Part shown: piece by piece, positions 22,300 through 33,205 of the stretch
Numbering within the stretch: the first letter of the stretch is position 1
Layout of the letters: every line of letters starts with the position of its first letter
NCBI GenBank assembly: GCA_905116865.2
Contig: CAJHNH020007723.1
Coordinates: 114,501-178,500, forward strand
Source of the DNA: Candidula unifasciata
Taxonomy: Eukaryota > Mollusca > Gastropoda > Stylommatophora > Geomitridae
Length of the DNA: 64,000 nucleotides
Reading direction: 5' to 3'
Notes under the pieces: model-generated
Told to the model about the DNA's origin: nothing
The model's input: the letters and a program-made list of their open reading frames with translations, nothing else
Database searches by the model: none
Position numbers and translations under genes: made by a program

Positions 22300-23140
22300 C
22301 GCTGGTTCACATCTCCCGAATTGATCTTTTTTTTTTAACCTGAACTGGAATGACTCTATTTTTTATTCTATCTGGCTATAGTCACTGCAGATTCCTATTT
22401 CACACACCGACATCAACACGACGAGCAGAACATGGACTACTGGAAACAACATAAGACTATTTCTGCATTTTATTCTTCCACTCGCCTTTCCTCAGCCGGA
22501 ACATGGAATAGACTAATGGCCAGAGCATACATTGTAACTCAAAACACTCATACTAATCAACGTTACCTTTTAGCCGAAATTACAATCGTCCTAACACAAG
22601 CACAATGAACCAAAAAACTGCTGTTCTGACGGTGACTAACGCAGCTGGCAGACATCTTTCCTTCTGTCCTTGCAGCTGGCCAGGTTGGGCGTTGAAGCCA
22701 AACACAGTCCACCGTTGTTTACGCACTTCGTTCCTTGGCCCAAACGAGACTCCTGACCAGCCCTTTCCAAGGCATTATTTAACCTTTTAATGCTCTCCTT
22801 GTGACTATGACTTCTCCGTGTTCTCAGATTTACACGGATTCCATTTTGCCAGCATTTTCTCTGTGATCCGCGTGAGTTTCATTTGGCCAGCAATTCTTCG
22901 TGATTCGCATGAAGTTCATTTGGTCAGCATTTCTCTGTAATTCAAGTGCTTTCCTAGTTACACTCAAATATTCCATACACATTTATTAGCCGACCTCATT
23001 CCGTCTGGGACATAATTTATCTAGGAGAAAATGGGTTTACTACATGAACACACATACCATTGTTCCGAGAACCAAGGGAACAGGTGTTTTTTAAACCGCC
23101 CACCGCGGGAACGAGCCGTAGCACCCGAGGATCATACAAT
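22300..23140. other. Intergenic stretch, no gene seen
   Basis: Short frames only. A local near-repeat near 22850-22940 (tttggccagca, then tttggtcagcattt, each with a ctgtgatccgcgtg-like block) suggests a small degenerate tandem of about 55-60 bp. Confidence 0.45.
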
Positions 23141-23144
23141 TGTT

Positions 23145-23265
23145 AAGGGCATTCGGCAACCACCAAGCCACTGTGCCAGGCTGAGTGAGTGAGTGAAACT
23201 GAACCCCGCTAGTGATTAACGTCCTGTGAGGCAAAGCGTAATACGAATTCACTCTGACATCCCTT
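23145..23265. repeat. Dispersed repeat R3, inverted copy
   Basis: Reverse complement of the 13015-13215 repeat: ttcggcaac, gccaggctgagtgagtgagtgaaactgaaccccgct and agcgtaatacgaattcactc. Confidence 0.7.
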
Positions 23266-23413
23266 TCATCTATATGGTGTAAAACCTAATGCAGCTTCTC
23301 CACGGGTTGTCAAAGTGACAGGAGCAGGTTTCTATAAGGTAACTACATAGTGGTAAGCTTGGTGGTGACTCTGCCCAAATGAAGAGGTGAGTGGGTGATT
23401 CTGATTCGACCTC

Positions 23414-24992
23414 TTGAACAGACCTGATCCTGAAAATACCCCAGATATTCAACCATACTCTCAGGACATTGACATTATTACTGAACCACCAAACAAACAA
23501 GAAATCTTTAAAGCTATCCACACTTTAAAGAACAACAAAGCACCAGGCAAAGACGAACTGCCAGCAGAACTTCTCAAAGTAGATCCCAACACAACTGCTA
23601 GCATTCTAGAACCATTGTTCGGGGATATTTGGGAAAAAGAAGTGTTGCCTGATGACTGGACTAAAGGAACAATAGTCCACATCCCCCAAAAAAGAAGTCT
23701 TAACATTTTGCAATAATTGGCGGGGAATTACTCTACTCTCAGTATCAAGCAAAATATTTTGTAAAATCGTCATAATACGGCTTGAAAAAGTAGGAGATAA
23801 ATACAAGCGGTTGGAACAAGCAGGATTCAGAAGTGGCAGAAGAACAACTGAGCACATCTTCGCCATACGTAACATTTTAGAACAATGCAATGAATGACAG
23901 AGAAGTATATATATTAATTTTGTGGACTTTGAGAAAGCTTTTGACAGCGTCCATAGAGACGGTCTTTTGAAAATGTTACGACATTATAGAATTCCAGAAA
24001 AATATTGTCAACATAATTGCTCTCTTCTATAAAGACTTTTCCTGCAGTATAAAAAATTACAATACATTTTTCCCAGTAAAGACAGGTGTAGGACAGGGAT
24101 GTGTCATGTCATCTCTAATCTTCAACCTTGTGATTTATTGGATACTAAAGAACACAGTAGACATGACATTGAGAGGCATACGATGGACTCCATTCACCAT
24201 GCTTGAGGACTTTGATTTTGCAGATGATATAGCACTCCTATCACATAAACATGAACATATACAAGAAAAAACTAACAGACTACACAGCACAGCAGAAATT
24301 GTGGGACTGAGAATAAATACAAAGAAAACCAAGATCACGACAAGCAGTCCAAACCAACAACAAGTGACCATAAATAACCAAACTCTTGAAAATGTAGAAC
24401 ATTTCACAAATCTTGGCAGTGTAGTGTCCCTACCAGGAGGGACCAAAGAGGACATACAGTCACTTCTGAACAAAGCTAGAGCTGCTTTTGGAAGGATGAG
24501 GCAAATCTGGAAACCCAACAGTTACTGCAGAGGGACGAAACTCCGACTCTACAAGAGCATCATTTTGCCAGTTCTTCTTTATGGAGTGGAATACTGGAGA
24601 ATGACCAAAAAAGATGCACACAAGCTGTCCACATTCCACCACACATGTCTACGTAGAATTATCAAAATTTTCTGGCCAGATACAATCTCAAACACTAAAC
24701 TACTTCAAGTCACAAACCAATAAACTTTAGACAGTATGATAACCAAGAGAAGATGGAAATGGCTTGGCCACGTTATGAGAATGAATCCTGATATACCTGC
24801 CAAAATAGCTCTCAAATGGACAACAGAGGGAAAGAGAAAACAGGGGCGCCCAAAAACAACATGGAGACCAACGATGGAAAGTGACCTGAGTGTGGCATCT
24901 TTGACATTGAAAACTGCACTGAAGATTGAACAGGACATGAAAGCATGTAAAGTCCTCTCCAAAGCCTCATGTGCCCCTAGGCATAACGAGAA
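23414..24992 (+). pseudogene. LINE-C reverse transcriptase, degenerate
   Basis: Forward landmarks in order are IHTLKNNKAPGKDELPAELL (23515-23575), VLPDDWTKGTIVHIPQKR, the SGRRTTEHIF region near 23830, FVDFEKAFDSVHR near 23920 (frame-shifted), and GVGQGCVMSS (24085-24115). An intact 205-codon stretch (24106-24723) follows with FADDIALLSH (24220-24249), the FTNLGSVVSLPGG block and LYGVEYWRMTKKDAHKL. It ends with RRWKWLGHVMRMNPDIPAKIA and GRPKTTWR. Endonuclease is missing and at least five frame breaks are visible. It stops exactly where the GPCR duplicon begins (24993). Confidence 0.85.
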
Positions 24993-27215
24993 CAACTTAA
25001 AAACTGGCACCAAGTTTCATTGACGAAACAAATAGCCCAATGGTCTGTCGCTATAAGAAAGTAATTTAATGCCTTTGCCCGCTTTCCCCTCACCTTTAAA
25101 TATGCACCTTACCCCTAGACTTGCAACTGTAATTAGAGTATAATGTCGGCATGATGCAGACTATCTCATACCTGTACAAGCCTTTGAGATGCCATACAAT
25201 AACAAGACTCACTTTAATTAAAGCACAACTCACCCATACACTACTGAGATTCCTTGGTTGGAAACAGGCTTTCTCATTATAATATTTGAAATTAAGGAAA
25301 GCTGACTTTCACACGTCTACTGATTTTGGGAGTCGCGTCAGGATTAAAATTAAGGCTATAGTTCCAAAAAGTCCCAGTTGTCCCAATGCCAGAGAAGGGA
25401 AAGATTTCTTCCGTAAATACATGTGGTAGTTCAGGCATGAAACATTGGCCTCGCCTTGTATTAAAATTACTTACATGTGAGTGAATTCGCAATATAACTT
25501 CCTCCAAATGTATTTAAGAGTTTATAATCTTCACTGCAATATATCATGACCCATACTTAGGTCCTAAATACTATTCATCGTTGCTAGAATATTCCACATT
25601 TAAACTAAATTCTTTAGCATAGTATGGTATAAGTTATGGACTTATCTAAGTAGCGGAGGTGTGTTTTGCTGGCTATGTGACAATCATCCAGGAAAGAGTG
25701 AACTCCAAAGAAGAAGATGTCAAGCTCGTACGTGTGCAAATGATGCGTGTTCTATATTCTAACAAATTTATTCTAACGAATTATCCTATATTTATCTACA
25801 ACAGGGTTTAACTTCCGCCGCTAACAGATCAATGTAAAGAACAATGAATTTGTGGAATAAAACCAACAAAGTAAAGGCAGTCTTTCTAAGCACAGAGAGT
25901 AATCCAAACACTGACTACGTTCTAACACAAACAGATTTATCAGAGGCTGTTTTATTCTATTTTGTAACATACATCTCAACGGCCATCAACTTGATATTGA
26001 CGTCACTGGGAGCAACTGCAAATATCATCAACATTATCGTTTACTGGCGACTGGGGGTCAGAGAGAGTGTGAACGCCACTTTTATTTCACTGGCTGTATG
26101 GACTCTTATCAACTGCTGTGTATCTTGCTTGTCTGAGGTAATTCAAGCTGTAGACAAATTTGCTCCATTAGCAAATGCGAACTTGCTATCGCTTCAGTAT
26201 GTGTATCTAGGTAGCACTCAAGCATTCTTTTACGTCCTGATGACGTTTGTCACCGTCTATCTCTCCGCTGAGAGATGCATTTGTATTATGTTTCCTTGGA
26301 AAGTCAAGAAAATATTTACTTCCAGACGGGTTCTTATCGCCAACGCAGTGGTTGTTTTATTTGGTATTTCTTGTTTCTCTTCAGCGTGGGCCACCCAGGG
26401 AGTGCAGTGGACGTTTGATGTTGGAACCAACAGGACTCGATTAGATATTTGGGTGTCTGACAATAGACGTGATGTCGAATTGTTCAATGATGCTTGTAAT
26501 GGAATGGCACTGCCTGTGTTAGCGGAGATCATGATCCTAGTATGTACGGGTTTTATGCTTCAAGGAATCAGGGACTCAACCATGTTCAGACAAAGAAACG
26601 CAAAGAAAGAGACTTCACAAAAAAGCCTAAATTGCAGGAAAGACGTCTGTCCAGCAGAAATCAAAGCAAATATAATTAAAAGAACAACGATAATGTCAAG
26701 CAAGGACCTGAAACTTACAAAAATCGTTGTATTGTTGGCCATGCTGTTTTTTGTTTGTAACTTGCCTGTTTTTGTCAGCTCTTTTTTGAGAACTTTGATA
26801 CCAGAAATACGTGTGTACGGACGGCAAAATAAATTACACGCACTGTTGTATAGTTTGGTGCTTGAGTTTGGAGTTATCAACTGTACAGCGAATATCCTTG
26901 TCTATTATAACGCCAGCAGCCGATATAGACACGAGTTTAAGATTCTATTTAACAGGTTTGGTTTCACGCGAGACCATAATTTGCATTGACTCAGAGATCT
27001 GAGTGAGGTTATGTAATCACAATAGACGTCATTGCACATTAAGTTTTCACACTCGTGCTCTGTCCTCCGATGTAGCAGCAATTCCAAAGTTCCTCTACTG
27101 ATTGTTCCCATGAGAAGTTGGTTAAAGTATCTCCTGTCTTGACCTTGAAGACGGCACAGACTTGCTTCACCAAGTTTAACTGCTACGTTACCCAACCATG
27201 TTAGCGTCAGAGATT
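24993..27215 (+). repeat. Segmental duplicon, copy 2 (carries GPCR copy 3)
   Basis: Collinear with 1243-3546 from caacttaaaaactggcacc to ttagcgtcagagatt, including about 850 bp upstream and 220 bp downstream of the GPCR CDS. Its left breakpoint coincides with the end of LINE-C. Confidence 0.9.
25844..26989 (+). CDS. Rhodopsin-like GPCR, candidate gastropod chemosensory receptor (copy 3)
   Basis: A 381-codon uninterrupted frame, the same length as the gene at 2177-3322 and very similar along its whole length. Start (MNLWNKTNKVKAVFLSTES), stop (RDHNLH) and all TM boundaries match. Diagnostic residues are retained: ATANIINI in TM1, SAERCICIMFPWKV after TM3, WATQGVQW at the TM4 exit, CNLPVFV in TM6 and INCTANILVYYNASSRYRHEF in TM7/helix 8. 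Substitutions relative to copy 1 fall mainly in TM2-TM3, the third loop and TM7. The acceptor-like ttatctacaacag is conserved upstream. With copies 1 and 2 it forms a local paralogue set; the ligand is unknown. Confidence 0.92.
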   Translation: MNLWNKTNKVKAVFLSTESNPNTDYVLTQTDLSEAVLFYFVTYISTAINLILTSLGATANIINIIVYWRLGVRESVNATFISLAVWTLINCCVSCLSEVIQAVDKFAPLANANLLSLQYVYLGSTQAFFYVLMTFVTVYLSAERCICIMFPWKVKKIFTSRRVLIANAVVVLFGISCFSSAWATQGVQWTFDVGTNRTRLDIWVSDNRRDVELFNDACNGMALPVLAEIMILVCTGFMLQGIRDSTMFRQRNAKKETSQKSLNCRKDVCPAEIKANIIKRTTIMSSKDLKLTKIVVLLAMLFFVCNLPVFVSSFLRTLIPEIRVYGRQNKLHALLYSLVLEFGVINCTANILVYYNASSRYRHEFKILFNRFGFTRDHNLH

Positions 27216-27889
27216 TAACATTACTCCGCAGCCTAGTTCGCGCAGCATTAATGATATTAACTGTGTAAATGCTTCTTCTCATTTGCATTTGTGCATTGCC
27301 AGCTGTTAGCTCTTTCATTAAAATTTACTCCTACGGGCCCAGGTATGTAGAACCAGATGATGGAGGTTAACTGAGAATTCCTAACTTTTTTTTCTACCCA
27401 TTCGGAGCCTAGACTACCTGTTGTGATTTTGTGAAGCATGTTCATAGAGTTTGAAATGATTATCACATGTGTGGCCGCTTGTTCTGCTACCTTTGCGAGT
27501 GCTCTGGAAGCAGCAGTCATTTTCCTGACTATGCTTTATGCCCCTTTATTGTTTCACCCCATCTTTTGTGTTGTGTATGCAGATTATGATCTTGACCTGA
27601 GCTTCATGAATCCATCTTTTTAAATAGCGATGTTTTCGGGACATAAATGCTGATCAATTGATTCTTAAAATGGACAACTTCAACTGACGTGTTTTTCTGT
27701 CAGTCATTTGATAATGCGGTCAGGTTTTCAATAAACTGAATGTGTGAAAACTTAGCGCGTCGAGTAAATGATGCTTGACGCATATTTTTATTGACCAGTG
27801 TAAATGCAAAATGCCAGTCGAACCGGTCTCCTCAACTGTGGACATGCGTAATTGGGTGTCCATTGAAAAACACATTTTCGAACAGAAAC

Positions 27890-28190
27890 TGCGCGCGTGA
27901 CTGCACTTTAAAGTTAGGAACATGGAATGTTAGGAGCATGTATCAGAGAAAACTTAGCACCGTTGGCGAAGAACTAGAAAGGAATAAAATAGATATACTA
28001 GGAATTTCTAGGAAAAAATTAAAGCAGAAGGCATGGTGCCAGGAAGGAGGGGCAGGGGCCGACCAACAAAATATAAATGACTCCTTGAGTATGAAAGTAC
28101 ATGAGGCGGGAGAACTGACGAGAGACCGAGTTTCTTTCAGACAGACTGTGATTAGAGCGACGTTCTGCAAAAAACCTGTTACATGATGAT
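27890..28190 (+). pseudogene. LINE remnant: endonuclease start fused to the RT 3' end
   Basis: The first part reads LKLGTWNVRSMYQRKLSTV and IDILGIS, the N-terminus of an apurinic-type (EEP) LINE endonuclease. After about 40 codons it jumps to SMKVHEAGELTRDRVSFRQ and TVIRATF, a LINE C-terminal block, followed by tgatgatgatg. The whole middle (endonuclease core and RT) is deleted. Confidence 0.75.
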
Positions 28191-28274
28191 GATGAACTGC
28201 GTGAGAGTCTGCATGCACATGTAACCGAATAAAAAGGAATGTTGAAGAGGTATTTTTTTCAAAGTGACACATCT

Positions 28275-28400
28275 TGGAAAGATTCCAGTAATTAGTCTAC
28301 GGCACCCTCGATTCTGTCCTTTACTCTTGCACACTTCTTTTCACATCTAACACTGAATCCACTCAGTAATCCCCCCCCCCCCACCCCACCCCCACCTCCC
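28275..28400 (-). repeat. Inverted mate of the repeat at 8060-8185, with a poly-C run
   Basis: Blocks tctacggcaccctcgatt, ctgtcctttactcttg and cacttcttttcacat are the reverse complement of 8085-8170. A C-rich run follows at 28371-28400. Confidence 0.55.
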
Positions 28401-28819
28401 ACCCACCGATCTGGTTTTGTATTCCTAGTATTCTGTGAGCAATGATTGAAAAGTGTGCACTTATAAATCTCTTAGTTTAGGCAATGCAAATGGAAGGGCA
28501 ATATTTCTTTCATGACTGGATTGTTCGTGTGGTGAGGAAGTCAGAACTGTAAAGTCATTACTCCTAGTAAAGTCAACACTCTCGGGTTATGTTTCCATAC
28601 ATTAGAAAAATAAACCTACCTCAGTGGTTAGATTAACAATGTCTAGAAGCACGGATAGGTCAGCATGGTCCCATGAAGTGACCTCCTATTACAAGCAACA
28701 AATAGAGGAGTACGTTTATTTTTCATATGAATAGAAACCTATGTGACAGCTGGTATATCTCCCCTTCTTTGCTATAATCCGTTCCAGAAGTAGTGGCGAT
28801 TTTCAAAAATATGTAACTC

Positions 28820-29267
28820 CGCGTTCAGCTTCAGGTGACGGTACTGACTATCAGGTGTCTAAAACGGAGAACTGTACTCCTTACAAGGTGTTCAAAACGG
28901 GTGAATGTACTGACTACAAGGTTCCGAAAACGCACTCACTATAAGGTGTCTAAAACAGGTGACGGTACTGACCACAAAATGTCTAAAACCGGTGACGGTA
29001 CTGACCACAAAGGGTCTAAAACAGGGTGACAATACTAACTACAAAGTGTTCAAAACAGGTGACGGTAAGAATTGCAAAGTGTCTAAAACCGGTGACGGTA
29101 CTGACCACAAAGTGTCTAAAATAGGGTGACAGTACTAACTACAAAGTGTTCAAAACAGGTTACGGTAATAATTGCAAAGTATCTAAAACCGGTGACGGTA
29201 CTGACCACAAAGTGTCTGAAACAGGGTGACGATACTAACTGCAAGGTATCTAAAACAGGTGACGGTA
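28820..29267. repeat. 33-bp minisatellite, left part
   Basis: About 14 copies of a unit like caggtgacggtactgaccacaaagtgtctaaaa. The unit is a multiple of three, so runs of it read TGDGTDHKVSK in one frame, without evidence of a gene. The same array resumes at 30088-30315. The interruption is a LINE fragment. Confidence 0.9.
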
Positions 29268-29546
29268 TTTTAACTGTAATGTTGAATGTTGAATTAGGAA
29301 TCGACATCACAGCACAAGGGACACCACAATAATTGCTCAGTCTCGATCTTCAGCAGCCAGCGAAGATTTCCAATTCCAATGATACCAGTACCCGTCTGAT
29401 TGTGACGGTATTTTAACTGTAATGTTGAATGTTGAATTAGGAATCGACATCACAGCACAAGGGACACCACAATAATTGCTCAGTCTCGATCTTCAGCAGC
29501 CAGCGAAGATTTCCAATTCCAATGATACCAGTACCCGTCTGATTGT
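29259..29546. repeat. Exact 143-bp tandem duplication
   Basis: Positions 29259-29401 and 29402-29544 are identical by eye, from gtgacggtattttaactgt to cccgtctgatt. The duplicated unit spans the minisatellite/LINE junction and the LINE 3' untranslated end. Confidence 0.95.
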
Positions 29547-30088
29547 ATATCCGTCTCATCCTTTCCCTGAGTGTTGAGCATCGACCAGATCCTCTGGTAA
29601 CTCCTTAGACCGTAATGATCTATCTGCGCCTCCGTACTGTTCACCCGCCCTCAAAGGGCCGTCACAATATCTAACTTGTCATACATCAGTTCACCACCAA
29701 GTGGAGCAGAGACAGCCAGTCTATCTGCCTGCCTGTGACCTCTGAAGCGATGCTTGTCACTCTGCACGAAGCATGCCTGTTTTCACCTTTCTTTACATGC
29801 TCTGTGAGTCAGTTACAATCACGGCATGTGTGTTCTCAATCCAGCAGAAGGCAGCAGAGACTGCCTCCACCTCCATTCTCAAACTAGGTGTGATATCAAA
29901 TGCAAGGCTTTGCTGCACCAGGCGACGTCCACTCGCCCTTGCTATGAAATCCCGTGCACTTCGTCTGCCCCTTAACACAGAGCCTTCTGTATAGATTATC
30001 ACATCAATTGGGCGTGAACAGCCAAGAATCATTTGATGAACTTCAGATTCTGCAGCACCAGCTGCCAGTCTCTGCACTCGCGATCTAA
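29268..30088 (-). mobile_element. 5'-truncated I-like LINE (RNase H and 3' end) inserted in a minisatellite
   Basis: On the minus strand the frame at 30077-29793 reads RPIDVIIYTEGSVLRGRRSA, FIARASGRRLVQQSLAFDI, SLRMEVEAVSAAFCWI and VIVTDSQSM. These are RNase H motifs around D, E and D, although the first aspartate position reads E (YTEGS). The 3' part and untranslated end match 33205-33300, 37085-37350 and (inverted) 54465-54790. The flanks share ttttaact on both sides, a plausible 8-bp TSD in the minisatellite. Confidence 0.8.
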
Positions 30089-30320
30089 AGTTTTAACTAC
30101 AAAGTGTCTAAAACAGTGTGACGGTACTAACTACAACGTGTCTAAAACTGGTGACGGTACTAACTACAAAGTGTCTAAAACAGTGTAACGGTACTAACTA
30201 CAAAGTGTCTAAAACTGGTGACGGTACTAACTACAAAGTGTCTATAAAAAGGTGACGGTACTGACCAGGATTTGTCTAAAACAGGTGACAGTACATACTA
30301 CAAAGTGTCTGTCACAGACG
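30088..30320. repeat. 33-bp minisatellite, right part
   Basis: About seven copies of ctacaaagtgtctaaaactggtgacggtactaa, the same family as 28820-29267. Confidence 0.9.
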
Positions 30321-30390
30321 CTGAAATTAAAATGATATGCTTACATACGACCAGAAAAGAAACATTGGGTGGTGCTTGTAGGAGTGGTGC

Positions 30391-30915
30391 CAGCAGTAGT
30401 AGTAGTTGTTGTAGCAACAGCAACAGCAACAGCAGAAACTGCAGTAGTTAACGACGTGATATTCCATGTTTGCTATTAAATAACTGTACAAAGAAGAGAC
30501 AGTAGTAGTAGTTGTTGTAGCAACAGCAACAGCAACAAGAGAAACTGCAGTAGTTAACGACGTGATATTCCATGTTTACTATTAAATAACTGTACAAAGA
30601 AGAGACAGTAGTAGTAGTTGTTGTAGCAACAGCAACAGCAACAGGAGAAACTGCAGTAGTTAACGACATGATATTCCATGTTTGCTATTAAATAACTGTA
30701 CAAAGAAGAGACAGTAGTAGTAGTTGTTGTAGCAACAGCAACAGCAACAGGAGAAACTGCAGTAGTTAACGACGTGATTTTCCATGTTTACTATTAAATA
30801 ACTGTACAAAGAAGAGACAGTAGTAGTAGTTGTTGTAGCACCAGCAACAGCAACAGCAGAAACTGCAGTAGTTAACGTCGTGATATTCCATGTTTGCTAT
30901 TAAATAATGTACAAA
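30391..30915. repeat. 106-bp satellite, five copies
   Basis: The landmark gttgttgtagcaacagcaac occurs at 30405, 30511, 30617, 30723 and 30829, exactly 106 bp apart. Each unit contains AGT and CAACAG trinucleotide tracts, ctgcagtagttaacgacgtg and tattaaataactgtacaaagaag. Copies differ by few substitutions. Non-coding. Confidence 0.95.
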
Positions 30916-31460
30916 GAAAAGTTCACTAACTTTAGTGCGCATGCAGGAACTTTGTATCAGAAACATGAATGTTTCCTTATTAGTGTAGGCTGACATAATA
31001 TTGATTGAGAACATATACTCGTTAGATCCTATTCAATATTTGCACACTGTATTACTGTAAAGATGGATCGTTTTGATTTAATTGGCATTGCTTACTGTCA
31101 TTATGTAAGTAAAATAGACATCTCGTGATTCTAGCTAATATGAATTTGTTTTTCACCGGAATAATGAACCAAGTATTCAAAGAGTCGAGCCCGTTTGTTA
31201 AAAGTCTTTGCAGTTTGTAATTAAAACTCGGAATCAGTTCTAATCTTTAATATTTGTCTTTGGTTTAGATTCGGAAATTATTTATTTTTAAACTAATTTA
31301 AAGTTTAGTATCAGGTCACGTTTCAACTATTTAATTAAGAAGACAAAGACACGGTTGGAAGTATTCTGCCTCGCACGAACTTACCCTCACTAAATAAAAT
31401 CTATTTTGTTACACAACTTAGGTTAAATCCTCATAGCTTTGTTCTTCGTGTTATGGTCTG
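30916..31460. other. Intergenic AT-rich stretch
   Basis: No recognisable frame or repeat. Confidence 0.5.
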
Positions 31461-31580
31461 CCTGAAAGAAACTCGGTCTCTCACCAGCTTTCCAGCCTCG
31501 GGAACTTTCATATTCAAGTAGTCACGTATATCCTGTGCCCATCTTCGTGTGGGTCAACCCCTGCTACTCCTTCCTGGTTA
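31460..31580 (-). pseudogene. LINE C-terminal fragment
   Basis: The minus strand reads RRWAQDIRDYLNMKVPEAGK then LVRDRVSFRQ, the same terminal module as at 28075-28150. Only the last ~40 codons remain. Confidence 0.6.
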
Positions 31581-31739
31581 TAATGTTTTTTCCAATCCGC
31601 CACTTGGGTTAAATATGTTGGTAAATTGTTATATCGAAATGACGTTCTTTGGCATAAAAATATTGCCCTTTTAATTGTTATCAGACTTCTACTTGTCAGT
31701 TTAAAAAAAAAAATTAAGTACAGTTTATATTTATATTCT

Positions 31740-31930
31740 GCTCTGTGGCTTAAAGGTTAGCACAATGCAATCCTCATTGTTTACTAGGGTTCGATTCCTG
31801 CATTGGGTAGTCTGGAAAAAGGCCGTTCTACTGATGCTCCGACAGTGGTCCGAGAGTCGCACCGAGGAAGACATTGGACCTCACTACGTAATGGGAGCAT
31901 AGTTAGCAATAAATACAATGCATCCAAACT
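31740..31930 (+). mobile_element. Possible tRNA-derived SINE
   Basis: Box-A-like gtggcttaaaggttagcac (31745-31763) and a good box B, agggttcgattcctgc (31786-31801), are spaced as in a tRNA. The cloverleaf is not complete enough for a functional tRNA. No second copy is in the window, so the SINE call is inference. Confidence 0.5.
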
Positions 31931-31995
31931 CCATTGTGGAGACGGCATCATCTGTTACAAATAATTTTATTATGATTCTTATTCTTCTTCTTCTT

Positions 31996-32687
31996 TTTGT
32001 CGTCTCACTGATACCAGATTTTAGCCCATTGTCGTGGTTTTGTCGTCTCACTGTTACCAGATTTTAGCCCAGTGTCGTGGTTTTGTCGTCTCACTGATAC
32101 CAGATTTTAGCCCATTGTCGTGGTTTTGTCGTCTCACTGTTACCAGATTTTAGCCCATTGTCGTGGTTTGGTCGTCTCACTGATACCAGATTTTAGCCCA
32201 TTGTCGTGGTTTTGTCGTCTCACTGATACCAGATTTTAGCCCATTGTCGTGGTTTTGTCGTCTCACTCATACCAGATTTTAGCCCATTGTCGTGGTTTTG
32301 TCGTCTCACTGTTACCAGGTTGCAGCCCAGTGTCGTGGTTTTGTCGTCTCACTGTTACCAGATTTTAGCCCAGTGTCGTGGTTTTGTCGTCTCACTGTTA
32401 CCAGGTTGCAGCCCAGTGTCGTGGTTTTGTCGTCTCACTGTTACCAGATTTTAGCCCAGTGTCGTGGTTTTGTCGTCTCACTGTTACCAGGTTGCAGCCC
32501 AGTGTCGTGGTTTTGTCGTCTCACTGTTACCAGATTTTAGCCCATTGTCGTGGTTTTGTCGTCTCACTGTTACCAGGTTGCAGCCCAGTGTCGTGGTTTT
32601 GTCGTCTCACTGTTACCAGGTTGCAGCCCAGTGTCGTGGTTTTGTCGTCTCACTGTTACCAGGTTGCAGCCCAGTGTTGTTGTTTTC
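31996..32687. repeat. 43-bp minisatellite, 16 copies, partly a dimeric higher-order repeat
   Basis: The unit is tgtcgtctcactgttaccag plus attttagcccagtgtcgtggttt. Type A has gatttta and type B has ggttgca in the middle. Units 1-7 are A. Units 8-13 alternate B-A, giving an 86-bp higher-order repeat. Units 14-16 are B. Because 43 is not divisible by three and type B lacks the stop codon of type A, overlapping 43-residue-periodic frames open in the right half; these are not credible genes. Confidence 0.95.
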
Positions 32688-32689
32688 TG

Positions 32690-33205
32690 TATTTGTTTTG
32701 CGCTTCTTGGGTGGCTTACGTGATAGATTTGTTTATCTTTCACCATGTTTCGGCTACACCATTTATCCATCTCTTTTTTTGGGTTTCCTCTTGCATTCCA
32801 TTGAGATGTTTTGCTGTAAAATGTCTCATAAGCAGTTTGGTTTAGCTGCATTCTATCGGGCTGAACCATTTCATTCTTTGTCCTTCAGTATAATCTAAAC
32901 AAGATCTTATTCCAACTTTCTCTCTAATGCTGGTTTTCGTAACCCTGTTTCTTCTTATTGTTAGTGACCTTCCAGAGACAGCGCATTTCACATTTATTTT
33001 ATTTTCTAGTGCTCTATTCATTGTCTATGTTTGGCACTTATAACATAAGTAAGGATAAAGATGCTTATATTCATTTGCTGTTTTTGCTAAAATGGAGACA
33101 TTTGGGTGTCTAAGCAGTGAGGCTAACTGGTAGGTGACAGTATTTGCCTTCTGTACTCTGGCTTCTATCTCTCTGTTGAATCTACCATCCTCATTAAATA
33201 TGCTT
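32690..33205 (-). pseudogene. LINE C-terminal fragment (family of 40690-43208)
   Basis: Minus-strand blocks in order: SIFNEDGRFNREIEARVQKA and NTVTYQLASLLRHPNVS (33200-33090), a CQT block near 33030, then RRNRVTK/REKVGI and QRMKWFS blocks (32960-32860), and RGNPKK then MDKWCS near 32780. The frame is broken repeatedly. Joined at 33205 to the 3' end of an I-like LINE. Confidence 0.7.

Noticed and set aside
28820..29270. Repeat protein with TGDGTDHKVSK units
   Set aside because: The 33-bp minisatellite is interrupted by stops and frameshifts throughout.
31996..32687. CRISPR-like array
   Set aside because: Units are contiguous 43-bp tandem repeats without unique spacers; animal genome context.
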